Counted from the stretch's first letter, positions 33,895 to 42,824 are shown. The stretch: 64,000 bases of DNA from Methanospirillum stamsii (GCF_003173335.1 NZ_QGMZ01000027.1:27132-91131), one strand, 5' to 3'. The notes: a model not told the origin generated them from the sequence alone. A program made the numbers and translations.

Positions 33895-34769
33895 AATAAC
33901 AGCCCTTCTTCATACCTCGTGTAAAAGGGGATTGCTGCAACAGCACCGGTAATTCCTCTCCCATTAATCCAAATGGTCAGATCATCGCCAGTAAGGGCAC
34001 GGGCATCATCCGGACTAACCTGTCCTTTTTTCGTCCGCCACCCGTATTCGAGAAGTCTTTCAGGAGAAAAACCGGTGAATACTGCCATTCCGGTTTTGGG
34101 TGAGAGGGTATATTTTTTTAATAATTCTGAAAACCGGCCGGCCAGTTCATCAGGGTCACTGGATGCAAATTCAACAACCACCCCGACACAGTTCTTTGTC
34201 CTGAAAGGAACCGGAAAGAGTTGGACAATTGTATGAGAGAGATACCGGTTCTTATCATCAGCAACTGCCTGTGCAATATTATGAACAAGAGTCCAGGTTG
34301 CTCCCTGTTCAGGGGTATCAGTATCATCCACACCAATTAACACCCTTGAAAAGCGTGGAAGGATGATTTTTGATCCGGCAACCTTTCCACCGCCGGATTC
34401 ATCAAACTCTGAACGGATTACCCCTTTCGCGCTGGCCCTGCAGATAGTGGCGCCGACTCCGCCTCCACCCATTCCGATGTAAGAGATAGTAATCTCATTA
34501 TCCTGGACATCTACCCCGGATATGCCAGCGGGAAATTTCGAACCCTCAAGCGCCAGATCAACAACACCAGTCCGGAGTAAAAACCGGTTCATGGACCCGA
34601 CGGTTCGCACAGATTCCACCAGGGGTGATTGTGCATAATGTTTTTTTACCCACATCGCTCCGCCGATGCAGTCAAAGCACTCAATCAGTTCAACCTGACT
34701 ACCTGCGGCATCACTAACTGCACAAATCCATGGATAATGGATAACATATGGTTCTGAAATACCAGACAT
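33879..34769 (-). CDS. Methanogenesis marker protein 11-like, with TiaS-type kinase-like domain
   Basis: 296 residues. I recognise it as methanogenesis marker protein 11, a family confined to methanogens with no known function. The N-terminal half has FDCIGGAMWVKKHY, VGSMNRFLLRTGVVDLALEG and the Gly-rich IGMGGGGVGATICRA. The second half carries IGVDDTDTPEQGATWTLVHNIA, matching the DDTD motif of the TiaS Thr/Cyt kinase domain, then LLEYGWRTKKGQ and TIWINGRGITGAV. First gene of the eight-gene operon that ends with aksF. A phosphotransfer role in coenzyme B synthesis (which ends in a threonine phosphate) is an attractive inference only. Confidence 0.75.
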   Translation of the reverse strand: MSGISEPYVIHYPWICAVSDAAGSQVELIECFDCIGGAMWVKKHYAQSPLVESVRTVGSMNRFLLRTGVVDLALEGSKFPAGISGVDVQDNEITISYIGMGGGGVGATICRASAKGVIRSEFDESGGGKVAGSKIILPRFSRVLIGVDDTDTPEQGATWTLVHNIAQAVADDKNRYLSHTIVQLFPVPFRTKNCVGVVVEFASSDPDELAGRFSELLKKYTLSPKTGMAVFTGFSPERLLEYGWRTKKGQVSPDDARALTGDDLTIWINGRGITGAVAAIPFYTRYEEGLLLCGQI

Positions 34770-34894
34770 CCCATGCTCCTGATTTTCACCGGAATGACCT
34801 GAGTCTTTGCTGGCGAAAATTTCGTCAACAAAATTAGTGCATCAATACCTATAAGAGTTCTCTATTGAATCTCACGACAGTAAAAACAAGAATA

Positions 34895-36691
34895 TTAAAA
34901 GATTCTTTTACATTCTTCCTGCGCTTTGGCAGCATACGCCTGGGTAATATCCCGTCGTGTCAGAAGACCCAGTATAAGATAGTTATCGCCACATGATTCA
35001 ACGATGGGAACATGACCAATATCCATGGCAATCATGTCAGTGAGGATTGTTTCAAGATCTGTATCAGGTCCGGCGGTGACCAGTTCTTTCGTCATGACCT
35101 CATGAATTTTCCGATCATCCCAGCACCCCTTGCAATCTCTGATTGTAACAAACCCAACCAGCACATTTTTCGATATAACAACAGGAAAACCATAATGGGC
35201 TGATTTCTCAACTAGGGTCAGTACTTTATAGCTTGGATCCTCAGGAGAGAGTGAAATAATATCCTCAAGAGGGGTCATGGCCTTTTTTGCCGGAATGGCC
35301 TTAAGTACATGGGAATCAAATTCTCCCCGATGTGCTCCGGATAGTGTCTTATTAGGGATCTGGGACCGGTATATCGTCCGGTTTCCAACTAGGATAACAC
35401 TTGCAGCAACTGCACCCATCGCCGGGACAAACAGTGAAAAGTCACCAACCATTTCGATAATCATGATAAGACAGGCTATTGGTGAATGGGCAATTCCTCC
35501 AAAAAGAGCAATCATACCACATATCACAAAAACCGGGACTGCAGTCATCGGTACCATATCCGGGAGAATAATATGCATTACCATCCCGAACGCTCCACCG
35601 GTTGTAGCCCCAATGGTAAGACCAGGAGCAAAAACACCACCACTTCCCCCGGAACCAATTGTAAGCGATGTCGTGATGATACGAACTATAGGAATCAGAA
35701 GCAAAACCGAGAGGGGAAGCATGTTATAGACGGCCAGTTGGATAAACCCATACCCGGACCCGATACTTCCAAGGGCAACAAGAAATGTTTCATGGGAAAA
35801 ACTTGCAAGACCAATGACAAGAATCCCTATACATGCTGCTCCGATAACCGGTTTTGCATAGATGGGGATGTTATATCGGGTTATCAGATTCTGAAAAAAA
35901 TCCTTTGACCGATAAAACATTTCCAGATATCCGATTCCAACCGCTGCACAGACCACTCCCAGAATAATAAATAACGGAATCTCTGAAATCGACCAGAATA
36001 GATCACTTTTGGAAAAAACCGGTTCGTACCCTTCAAAATACCCAAAGATTCCGTACCCGATAATCGAAGAGAGAAATGCCGGAACAATCGCATCTGATTC
36101 AAAATCACGCAGATACAATATTTCTGCTGCCAGAATTGCCCCCCCGAGAGGAGCTTTAAAAATTGTCCCAATTCCTGCACCAATACCTGCTGCAATAGCT
36201 ATCCGCCGTTCTTTTTCAGGCAATTTTAAAAAATCTGCTGCAATGGACCCAAAACCTGCTGCTATCTGGGCAGTAGGCCCTTCTCTTCCGGCACTCCCTC
36301 CCGTGGAAATCGTACAGATAGAAGCAATTGCCTTTATCAGGGGGATCCTCCTCCTAATCCGGCCGGATTTATGAAAAGCAGCGATTGCAGCATCTGTACC
36401 ATGCCCTTCAGCTTCAGGGGCAAACCGGTAAACTAAAAATCCGGATACCAGTGCACCCATACAAATGATTGGAAGAAACATCCAGATATTCGTGGGCGGG
36501 GACCAGGCAGCAATCATTTCTGCTGACATGCCATCTACAGGATAATTATACCCCCATACATCCCCCATGATAATCTTTGTAGCAATCCTGATACCTTCAA
36601 AGAAGAAAAGTGCTCCAAAACCTGAGATTATACCTATCAGGATAGACAACCCGATGGTCTTTCGGAAAAGGATAACCTCTGCAGACACCAT
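34895..36691 (-). CDS. ClC family chloride channel/antiporter with CBS pair
   Basis: 598-residue membrane protein. About 440 residues form the ClC channel fold with the selectivity motifs GGSAGREGPTAQI (gating Glu), GSGGSGGVFAPGLTIG and ATTGGAFGMV; the C-terminal ~130 residues are two CBS domains (KKAMTPLEDIISLSPEDPSYKVL; VMTKELVTAGPDTDLETIL) that usually bind adenine nucleotides. The Ser of the GSGIP-type motif is not obvious by eye, so channel or H+/Cl- exchanger mode is open. Monocistronic. Confidence 0.92.
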   Translation of the reverse strand: MVSAEVILFRKTIGLSILIGIISGFGALFFFEGIRIATKIIMGDVWGYNYPVDGMSAEMIAAWSPPTNIWMFLPIICMGALVSGFLVYRFAPEAEGHGTDAAIAAFHKSGRIRRRIPLIKAIASICTISTGGSAGREGPTAQIAAGFGSIAADFLKLPEKERRIAIAAGIGAGIGTIFKAPLGGAILAAEILYLRDFESDAIVPAFLSSIIGYGIFGYFEGYEPVFSKSDLFWSISEIPLFIILGVVCAAVGIGYLEMFYRSKDFFQNLITRYNIPIYAKPVIGAACIGILVIGLASFSHETFLVALGSIGSGYGFIQLAVYNMLPLSVLLLIPIVRIITTSLTIGSGGSGGVFAPGLTIGATTGGAFGMVMHIILPDMVPMTAVPVFVICGMIALFGGIAHSPIACLIMIIEMVGDFSLFVPAMGAVAASVILVGNRTIYRSQIPNKTLSGAHRGEFDSHVLKAIPAKKAMTPLEDIISLSPEDPSYKVLTLVEKSAHYGFPVVISKNVLVGFVTIRDCKGCWDDRKIHEVMTKELVTAGPDTDLETILTDMIAMDIGHVPIVESCGDNYLILGLLTRRDITQAYAAKAQEECKRIF

Positions 36692-36793
36692 AAATAGTCT
36701 ACTTTTATGTTCCGGTGTTGTTATGCATTCCTCTTTCAGTTTACAGGAATTTCCGGAAAAAATCAGAATGATAAAAAAGTAATTATTCAGGGA

Positions 36794-38899
36794 TTATTTA
36801 CAGGAAAGACACCAGACCTCATCATTCCACCCGACAATCCGCACAAAATTCAAACACATATCCCGGATCTGGTAACGACCGAACCTTGATTTAAAAGAGT
36901 AGGTGCCTACATTTGATTTATAACATCCGGGATCATCTGAAAAGTATCCTGGATACTCACGGACAATACGTTCAAATTTCTGGGGTTCTTTTTCATAGAT
37001 GGCACGAACCGTATTTTCAAGTACCTGGTACCAGAATTTCACCGGATACTCAATTCCAGCAACAGTCAAACAGGAAGGCCTGACCTGTTTTGGGATTTCT
37101 CCCTGCCTCATACAGACTACAGGTTCAACCGGAGCCGATTCAGGTTCAACAGCGATTGCAGGTTCACACCTGCTCCAAATTTTTACACAGAATGCAGCCA
37201 GGACTTCAGAACGCTGATCAATCTGAAATCTTCTCCATAACCGGATGTTTTTCATGGTACCATTGAGCATCAGGTTATCAAGAGCATACCATGCCTTTTT
37301 GGTTTCAAAATCCGCATTTCGGATAGTGGGATTTTCCTGGGTAAGGGTAAGGTTTCCAAGCCGGTGGAGAAAATCAGGATGCACTGAAGACCACTCAGAA
37401 CCCAGATGCATCTTCCACCAGTCCGAAAGAACCTCAGGCATGATATGGTCAATCATCCGGATCTCCGATTCATCTTCAAACAGGTTATAAGCAGATACAG
37501 GTTCAGATCCTCTTGGCTGACTTGAAAAATATTCTTCCAATCGTTCCAGGATCACGAATGTCAGTTGATTTTCAGTCTCCGGCAGATACAGGTCACTGAA
37601 TCTGAGGTGATCCAGAAATTCATCATCATCAGGCATATCAAACGGAGGCTGCAGGGAGGAGATAAGGGAACTGACCTCTTCAACAGTGAGATAGCCGGAA
37701 CTTTCTGTAGATGCGCGACAGAGGATCTCAAACACATCTTCATAGACCGCACTTGATCTTGCACAGACCATCCTTCTGACCAGATAACTCTCAATGCAGG
37801 ATATGACATCGCGGATATTCTCATCCGAAAGTCCCTTTGTATCGGTGTAATCTTCATGAGCACCAAGAAGAAGCAGGAAAAACGGGGCCCCTTCGTTATT
37901 ACTGATTCTTCTGATACGGGAAAGTGATTTGAGTATCTCTCTTCGAACAGGGGAATCCGTGTCTTCGGGTACCGGATAGAGTATCGTCCGGTAAAATTCT
38001 GAAGCACGACTAATATCAATAAGGAGCGATTTTATTTCAGCCGGGGATGCATCTTTGAACCTACGATGGATTTTTTCAAATATTTCACCATCACGGATAA
38101 ATCTGCCTTCCTTCATACAATAATGCCTAAGGAACGATGAAATCAAACACTGCTCATTCTGCAGCCTCTCTTCCATCGGTTTCCATAACGTATCGTACTG
38201 GCTCTCTGCAACCTCCTGACTTTCCAGGTGGGCAAAAAAGAAATTTCGGATAAGATCTGATTCTTCTAAGGGCACGCCACGATAATTTAATGCTTCAAAG
38301 ACCTGATTGGGATTTTCCCCTTCCCCAAGTTCTATATATACCACACACAAGTCTTCGGTGATAACCTGCTGAAGCATATTCAGTTCAATATCAGAAGAAC
38401 GGTCCAGTTGCCACCAGAAATAGTCAAAACACTCAACAATCCTGGAGTCCTGATCAAATACGTAATCTTCATCAAAAATATGAAAGAGTGCGCCTTTATC
38501 CACCCGGGTGGGAATTACCACATACTGACCTTCTCCACTTTTAGGAGCGTTCTTTAAAAATCCTGATATCTGGCCGTAGAGTTCTAACATCCCCTTTTCC
38601 CGGGCAAATGCACGAATAACCGCTAAGAGGATACTGATGGTGGTAATTCGCTGCTGTCCGTCGATGATGACGTATTTATCCAGGTTCTTTTCGTACTCCC
38701 TGACAACTACAACCGACCCGAGGAACCTTGCGGGACTTGTTGATTCAGGACGAACGCGAAGAAGATATTGTTCCTTAATATCAGACCAGAGCTGTTCCCA
38801 CTGCTGGCGTGACCAGACATATGGACGCTGAAACAGAGGAACCTTGTATTGTTTTGCTCCATTGTAAAGATCCCATACACTAGCCTTGGTCGCCTTCAT
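36794..38899 (-). CDS. Single-chain GmrSD-type (DUF262-DUF1524) restriction endonuclease
   Basis: 701 residues. N-terminal DUF262 (GmrS-like NTPase) with KVPLFQRPYVWSRQQW and YVIIDGQQRITTISILLAV; long helical middle; DUF1524 HNH nuclease (GmrD-like) with MIDHIMPE, HRLGNLTLTQENPTIRNADFETKK (residues ~510-560). A ~110-residue C-terminal extension (GIEYPVKFWYQVLENTVRAIYEKEP; WCLSCK) resembles substrate-recognition tails of such proteins. GmrSD enzymes are type IV systems that cut modified (glucosylated hydroxymethylcytosine) DNA of phages. No accompanying methylase or BREX genes here; a solitary defence gene. Catalytic residues look intact. Confidence 0.85.
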   Translation of the reverse strand: MKATKASVWDLYNGAKQYKVPLFQRPYVWSRQQWEQLWSDIKEQYLLRVRPESTSPARFLGSVVVVREYEKNLDKYVIIDGQQRITTISILLAVIRAFAREKGMLELYGQISGFLKNAPKSGEGQYVVIPTRVDKGALFHIFDEDYVFDQDSRIVECFDYFWWQLDRSSDIELNMLQQVITEDLCVVYIELGEGENPNQVFEALNYRGVPLEESDLIRNFFFAHLESQEVAESQYDTLWKPMEERLQNEQCLISSFLRHYCMKEGRFIRDGEIFEKIHRRFKDASPAEIKSLLIDISRASEFYRTILYPVPEDTDSPVRREILKSLSRIRRISNNEGAPFFLLLLGAHEDYTDTKGLSDENIRDVISCIESYLVRRMVCARSSAVYEDVFEILCRASTESSGYLTVEEVSSLISSLQPPFDMPDDDEFLDHLRFSDLYLPETENQLTFVILERLEEYFSSQPRGSEPVSAYNLFEDESEIRMIDHIMPEVLSDWWKMHLGSEWSSVHPDFLHRLGNLTLTQENPTIRNADFETKKAWYALDNLMLNGTMKNIRLWRRFQIDQRSEVLAAFCVKIWSRCEPAIAVEPESAPVEPVVCMRQGEIPKQVRPSCLTVAGIEYPVKFWYQVLENTVRAIYEKEPQKFERIVREYPGYFSDDPGCYKSNVGTYSFKSRFGRYQIRDMCLNFVRIVGWNDEVWCLSCK

Positions 38900-38983
38900 A
38901 CCCCATGAATCCTGGTTAGAGATATTGTCTTCTCATCCCTTTACCTCACCGGTATGAATGAGAAATATAAAAAAAGATATTGT

Positions 38984-39871
38984 TTAGAAAAGTTCTGCCA
39001 GTTTAAACTGAAACGGTCCAAGCTTTCCTTCATAGTTACCTGCACTGATGAAAGAAACGCCGGGAACCATTACTGCAGCCTTAATACCGGCAGCCATTGC
39101 CTTTTTAACTGATGCCTCATCGACACCGTTGATGACAATTTCATAGATTGATTTGACACCCTCAGGGACTTTGGTATCCGGAACTTTTTCACGGATGGTC
39201 GGGCAGTACTGCTCGTTGGTTGTTGCCGGAATCGGAAACTTGTAATTCTTTGCTCCGACTTTTGAACCTGATGCGACAATACCCCCGGCAAAACTGGTGA
39301 TGGCTCCTCTGACCTCGAAAATTGCATCTGACGCAGCCTTAGCTCCCATGAGAGCGGTCATCTGGTTATCTGCCATAACAAAGAAGTTGCCACCAGCGAC
39401 ACCTTTGACCATACCAAAGACTTCTTCGCCGACATAGTCTCCTTCCATAATCGGGATCTTCCAGCACTGGCGCCCGCCTACTTCCACCTTGGATTCGAAC
39501 TTGTCTCCAAAGAAGTGGATCTTGATATCAAATTTCTCCTCTGCATCAGGCATTCCATTAAATACCGAGGTAGTTGCAGCGGTGAGGACACACTCTGCAA
39601 TACGCTCCATGACCTGCTCAGGGACTTTTTTCTTTGATGCACAGATAAGAATAGAAACTCCCGGACGTCCGTCAGGAGTCTCATCTCCACTGAGATATCC
39701 TTCGATTCCTGCCTCACAGGGACATCCGATTGCAGAGGTTGCAAATCCGGTTGCTTCTGTTGCAGCAATTAAAGCCCACTCACGGGTAACACCAGTGATT
39801 ATTACCCGTGACATCCATATCGGAAATCCTTCAGCAAATGTGTTATCGATTGGTACACCGTTCAGTTCCAT
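38984..39871 (-). CDS. ftr: Formylmethanofuran:tetrahydromethanopterin formyltransferase
   Basis: Second step of CO2 reduction to methane: moves the formyl group from methanofuran to H4MPT; soluble tetramer. 295 residues, the normal length. Clear along its whole length: MELNGVPIDNTFAEGFPIWMSRVIITG, AIGCPCEAGIEG, GRPGVSILICASKKK, QCWKIPIMEGDYVGEE, FFVMADNQMTALMGAKAASDAI and the C-terminal AAVMVPGVSFISAGNYEGKLGPF. A GAGGT ribosome site six bases upstream is part of a weak 5-bp hairpin (39878-39892). Single gene, not linked to other methanogenesis genes here. Confidence 0.97.
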   Translation of the reverse strand: MELNGVPIDNTFAEGFPIWMSRVIITGVTREWALIAATEATGFATSAIGCPCEAGIEGYLSGDETPDGRPGVSILICASKKKVPEQVMERIAECVLTAATTSVFNGMPDAEEKFDIKIHFFGDKFESKVEVGGRQCWKIPIMEGDYVGEEVFGMVKGVAGGNFFVMADNQMTALMGAKAASDAIFEVRGAITSFAGGIVASGSKVGAKNYKFPIPATTNEQYCPTIREKVPDTKVPEGVKSIYEIVINGVDEASVKKAMAAGIKAAVMVPGVSFISAGNYEGKLGPFQFKLAELF

Positions 39872-39949
39872 TAAGGTACCTCAAATAGAGGTCATCTGAC
39901 AGACCAATAATGGTTGTGTATTCGATCTCACCTATGAAAGAAAAATTGA

Positions 39950-40495
39950 TCATTCCAAATCTCCCATACAGGCTAAAAGAACGTCCTCTCCCCGTAATGG
40001 CACAGCAGGATCGGCATTCGTTACCAGTGTTGACAAGGCCAGGATGGAATCAGGGATTTCAATCCCAAATAGATCAGTAGCCCGCACCTCGTGGACATTA
40101 TTCTGCACCGTCTTTCTCACTGTGCCACGATTGATAACAATTCCCATCCGGTTCATCAATACTGCAGCGTGGGAGAAAGTATGATTACGGGATAAAGAGA
40201 TGCAAAGATCCACAATAGGCGATCCAAACCGGCTTTTTTCATAAAACGGAGCTTTGGCATAACAGAGATGTCCACAATCACGACAATGAAATCTTTTAAC
40301 GAACACATAGACGTGTTTCTCCCCTTCCGGCGTATAAACGGTTGAAAACCGTCTTTTTTTAATGTCATGACTAACCGGCATCCCTGAACAGACCGGACAT
40401 GGTACTGCTTCAGTAAAGTGAACACCAGACACTCCGGAAACTGCCTGGTAAACAAGATCGACAATGATTGGGGAGATAAAGGGACGACGATGCAT
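39950..40495 (-). CDS. Zinc-ribbon, transposase-like protein (paralogue of 59494-60057)
   Basis: 181 residues. Two Cys pairs, CPVCSGM and FHCRDCGHLCYAKAPFY, form a zinc ribbon; then GSPIVDLCISLSRNHTFSHAAVLMNRMGIVINRGTVRK, an HTH-like helical region. The layout recalls the N-terminal DNA-binding half of some archaeal transposases, but no DDE catalytic domain follows and the protein ends within 60 residues. The paralogue at 59494 shares the same order of motifs (about 35-40% identity by eye). A domesticated DNA-binding protein is the best guess. Confidence 0.7.
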   Translation of the reverse strand: MHRRPFISPIIVDLVYQAVSGVSGVHFTEAVPCPVCSGMPVSHDIKKRRFSTVYTPEGEKHVYVFVKRFHCRDCGHLCYAKAPFYEKSRFGSPIVDLCISLSRNHTFSHAAVLMNRMGIVINRGTVRKTVQNNVHEVRATDLFGIEIPDSILALSTLVTNADPAVPLRGEDVLLACMGDLE

Positions 40496-40527
40496 CTCTG
40501 GATTAGTACCTTCGACCTGCCTAGTGC

Positions 40528-40902
40528 TTAATCATGTCTAATTAATCCGGAAGGTCCGAAACGGTTGACAAGTCTCCACAGCATTGCAGTCAGAGTAGCA
40601 GCATACATCACCTGAAGAAAAACGGTAAGAGGCAACTCCATAGTGAAAAAGATGATTCCCGCGTATAGTGGAGTCAGAATAGAGACAATATCTTTTTTTT
40701 CAAAAAGAAGCGCAAGAACACACAATGCAATGGAACCAAAAACTGAACCCCATACAAAATTTCCGGGATTTTCAATAAGACCAATAGAATTCAGAAAAAA
40801 ACCAAATCCTATTCCTCCCCAGGAAAACAGCAAAACCAGGATGAATAAAAACCGTTCCCGAACTGATAGATATCTGAAAGGAAATTTCTCGCCAATTTTC
40901 AT
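40528..40902 (-). CDS. Small membrane protein of unknown function
   Basis: 124 residues with four hydrophobic helices (about 17-37, 48-67, 75-92, 94-112) and positive loops (FEKKD; WRLVNRFG). Not a family I recognise. It follows its own start in the region shared with fdhC and reads toward the zinc-ribbon gene with a 32-base gap, so the two may be co-transcribed. Confidence 0.6.
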   Translation of the reverse strand: MKIGEKFPFRYLSVRERFLFILVLLFSWGGIGFGFFLNSIGLIENPGNFVWGSVFGSIALCVLALLFEKKDIVSILTPLYAGIIFFTMELPLTVFLQVMYAATLTAMLWRLVNRFGPSGLIRHD

Positions 40903-41105
40903 TAGTATTATGCTAAGATCTGAAAACAGATGAAATATCCGAAATCACAACTGGCTTTACGCCGGAAAGATTATCTTCAGATGCACATGAATAAAGAAAA
41001 AAATAAAAATCGACTATCCTCGGTCTTTTTTTCATAATTTGGACATTACAAGCCGTGATTATTTTCAAAAGTGTTTAATACTATCACAAAATACTTAATG
41101 TTTAA

Positions 41106-41140
41106 GCCTGTGAGGCGTGTTGTGTGGCCTCATTACAGGC
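41106..41140 (+). promoter_or_regulatory. Bulged 11-bp hairpin in the fdhC leader
   Basis: GCCTGT-GAGGC (41106-41116) pairs with GCCTC (41127-41131) and ACAGGC (41135-41140) around a 10-base loop, with ATT bulged on the 3' side. The hairpin lies 26-60 bases before the fdhC ATG; a TATA-like AAAATACTTAATG at about 41088-41100 would start the RNA just before it. GGTG nine bases before the ATG is left free. It could stabilise the mRNA or sense a signal tied to formate supply. Confidence 0.5.
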
Positions 41141-41165
41141 AGACTCTGTGAAGGTGTAACAAACT

Positions 41166-42038
41166 ATGGTATTTCATCCACCCGTACAAATAGTCGCTAA
41201 AGGAGCAGGCGCTGGTAAATATAAGTGCTCATTGCCTGCATGGAACATGATCATTCGTGGATTCATGTCAGGAGCCTATATCGCCATGGGAGCAGCATTG
41301 GCAACAGTCTGTTCAACTGCAGTTGCGGATAACCTCGGAGCAGGTTTCGGACAACTCATCCTGGGTGCTGTGTTCCCTGTTGGGCTTATTATCACCGTTC
41401 TTTGTGGTGCAGAACTCTTTACCGGAGACGCAATGCTTGCACCGCTCGCAGCATTTGTCCACAAGGTGAGCTGGGCCAGTGTCCTTAACCTCTGGTTATG
41501 GGTATACATCGGAAACCTGATCGGTTCTATCTTCTTTGCATATCTCATGGCCAATGGTCCATTTGTGTCATGGAACGCAGCAGGAGCAGCGACTGTTAAC
41601 GCATTCGGATTAAGAGCAGTTGCAATTGGACTGGCTAAAACAAGTTATGTTGGAACCATGGGATTCTATTCTGCATTCCTGAAAGGAATCGGTTGTAACT
41701 GGCTCGTTAACCTGGCAATTCTTCTTGGTATCTGTGCTGATGACGCAGTGGGTAAATTCTTCGGAATCTGGTTCCCGATCATGGCTTTCGTTTCAATTGG
41801 GTTTGAACACTGTGTTGCGAACATGTACTTTATTCCGGCTGGAATACTGACTTCAGGCTATCTGAATGCAGAACAGGTAGCAACCATCGGTGCGGAAAAA
41901 CTTGCAGGACTTAACTGGGTTACCATGTGGACCAGCAACGTTATACCCGTCACCATTGGTAACATCGTTGGTGGTATGCTATTTGTCGGTGTCCTCTATT
42001 GGATTGCTTTCAAGAAAGAGATCGAAGCACTTGAGTAA
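41166..42038 (+). CDS. fdhC: Formate transporter (FNT family)
   Basis: 290-residue pentameric channel-type transporter importing formate (or formate/H+). Six membrane helices with an internal repeat; FNT hallmarks are the re-entrant loops after helices 2 and 5: CGAELFTGDAMLAPLAAF and GFEHCVANMYFIPAGIL, including the central His of the second. Followed by an OB-fold membrane protein gene and fdhAB on the same strand, so it feeds formate dehydrogenase. Has its own promoter with a structured leader. Confidence 0.95.
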   Translation: MVFHPPVQIVAKGAGAGKYKCSLPAWNMIIRGFMSGAYIAMGAALATVCSTAVADNLGAGFGQLILGAVFPVGLIITVLCGAELFTGDAMLAPLAAFVHKVSWASVLNLWLWVYIGNLIGSIFFAYLMANGPFVSWNAAGAATVNAFGLRAVAIGLAKTSYVGTMGFYSAFLKGIGCNWLVNLAILLGICADDAVGKFFGIWFPIMAFVSIGFEHCVANMYFIPAGILTSGYLNAEQVATIGAEKLAGLNWVTMWTSNVIPVTIGNIVGGMLFVGVLYWIAFKKEIEALE

Positions 42039-42058
42039 TTTAACCACCCATCTTTTTT

Positions 42059-42604
42059 ATGCATATTTTCCCGAAGCAATTACGACCATCGATATTACAT
42101 CTCTTTGTCTTTGCATTTTTCGCTGTTCTTATCGCTCTGTATATACTCACTACCGGAGATACGATGATGCTCATTTGGGGTATTCCGACACTACTATGTC
42201 TCCTAGTATTTCCCATGGGTCTGACATATCTCTCACAAAGTCAGTATACAAATCTGATTCCAGTATATAAAGCAGAAGCGAAAGATGTGAAAATCAGGGA
42301 GATTAATCAGTCAATGATTTCCAAACCCATCAGAATTGAAGGGCTTGTGGAAGAAGTCAGATTTCGTTCTTTAAACCGACCCCATTTCATAATTGGAGAT
42401 AAGACTGGAGTTACAACCGTGAAGATGTTTACCAATCCACAACAAGATATTTCAAAGGGAGATATCGTTGAAGTGTATGGACAGGTTATCCGGAGATATA
42501 TCTTTGCAGGTGATCCAATTGTCAATGGTGTCGATATCAGAAGAACGGACTCTAATGAGATAAAACAGAGACCATCAGATAAGAAAAACAAGAAACAGAA
42601 TTAA
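42059..42604 (+). CDS. Membrane-anchored OB-fold protein between fdhC and fdhA
   Basis: 181 residues. Two membrane helices (about 13-32 and 37-56) are followed by a soluble OB-fold-like domain (KPIRIEGLVEEVRFRSLNRPHF-type start split here: IEGLVEEVRF, FIIGDKTGVTTVKMF, ISKGDIVEVYGQVIRRYIFAGDPIVNG) and a Lys-rich tail. The domain resembles tRNA_anti/NfeD-type beta barrels. No known role in formate metabolism; 20 bases after fdhC and before fdhA, so possibly co-transcribed with fdhC and ended by the T8 tract at 42624. Confidence 0.7.
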   Translation: MHIFPKQLRPSILHLFVFAFFAVLIALYILTTGDTMMLIWGIPTLLCLLVFPMGLTYLSQSQYTNLIPVYKAEAKDVKIREINQSMISKPIRIEGLVEEVRFRSLNRPHFIIGDKTGVTTVKMFTNPQQDISKGDIVEVYGQVIRRYIFAGDPIVNGVDIRRTDSNEIKQRPSDKKNKKQN

Positions 42605-42623
42605 TAACGCTTTGATGCGCACC

Positions 42624-42631
42624 TTTTTTTT
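42624..42631 (+). terminator. T8 tract after the fdhC unit
   Basis: Eight T directly after the OB-fold gene; a second run (TCTCTTTTTTG) follows near 42645. It probably ends most fdhC transcripts, so fdhAB may have its own promoter in the 220-base gap, where a GGATGG-AA-CCATCC palindrome (42730-42743) is the only other structure seen. Confidence 0.45.
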
Positions 42632-42824
42632 CGTCTTCCATTATTCTCTTTTTTGTACATTGACCCAGCCAGGGGATTAGATGAAAACATTTAACTTTCC
42701 ATGATACCTCTCAAACACATGTGAAATCCGGATGGAACCATCCACCGCTAATCACCAATTCTTAGAATTTTTTCATAAGACTTATCATCCTGTATTTAGA
42801 ACCTCTTTTTACCGAGGAATCGTA

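Noticed and set aside
39878..39892. Ribosome-site hairpin before ftr (ACCTC/GAGGT)
   Set aside because: Only 5 bp with a 5-base loop; too likely by chance to call alone.
39950..40495. Insertion sequence
   Set aside because: No DDE domain, no flanking inverted repeats or target duplications seen; same for 59494-60057.
42730..42743. GGATGG-AA-CCATCC palindrome before fdhA as an operator
   Set aside because: Two-base loop and no second copy near the other fdh genes; evidence too thin.
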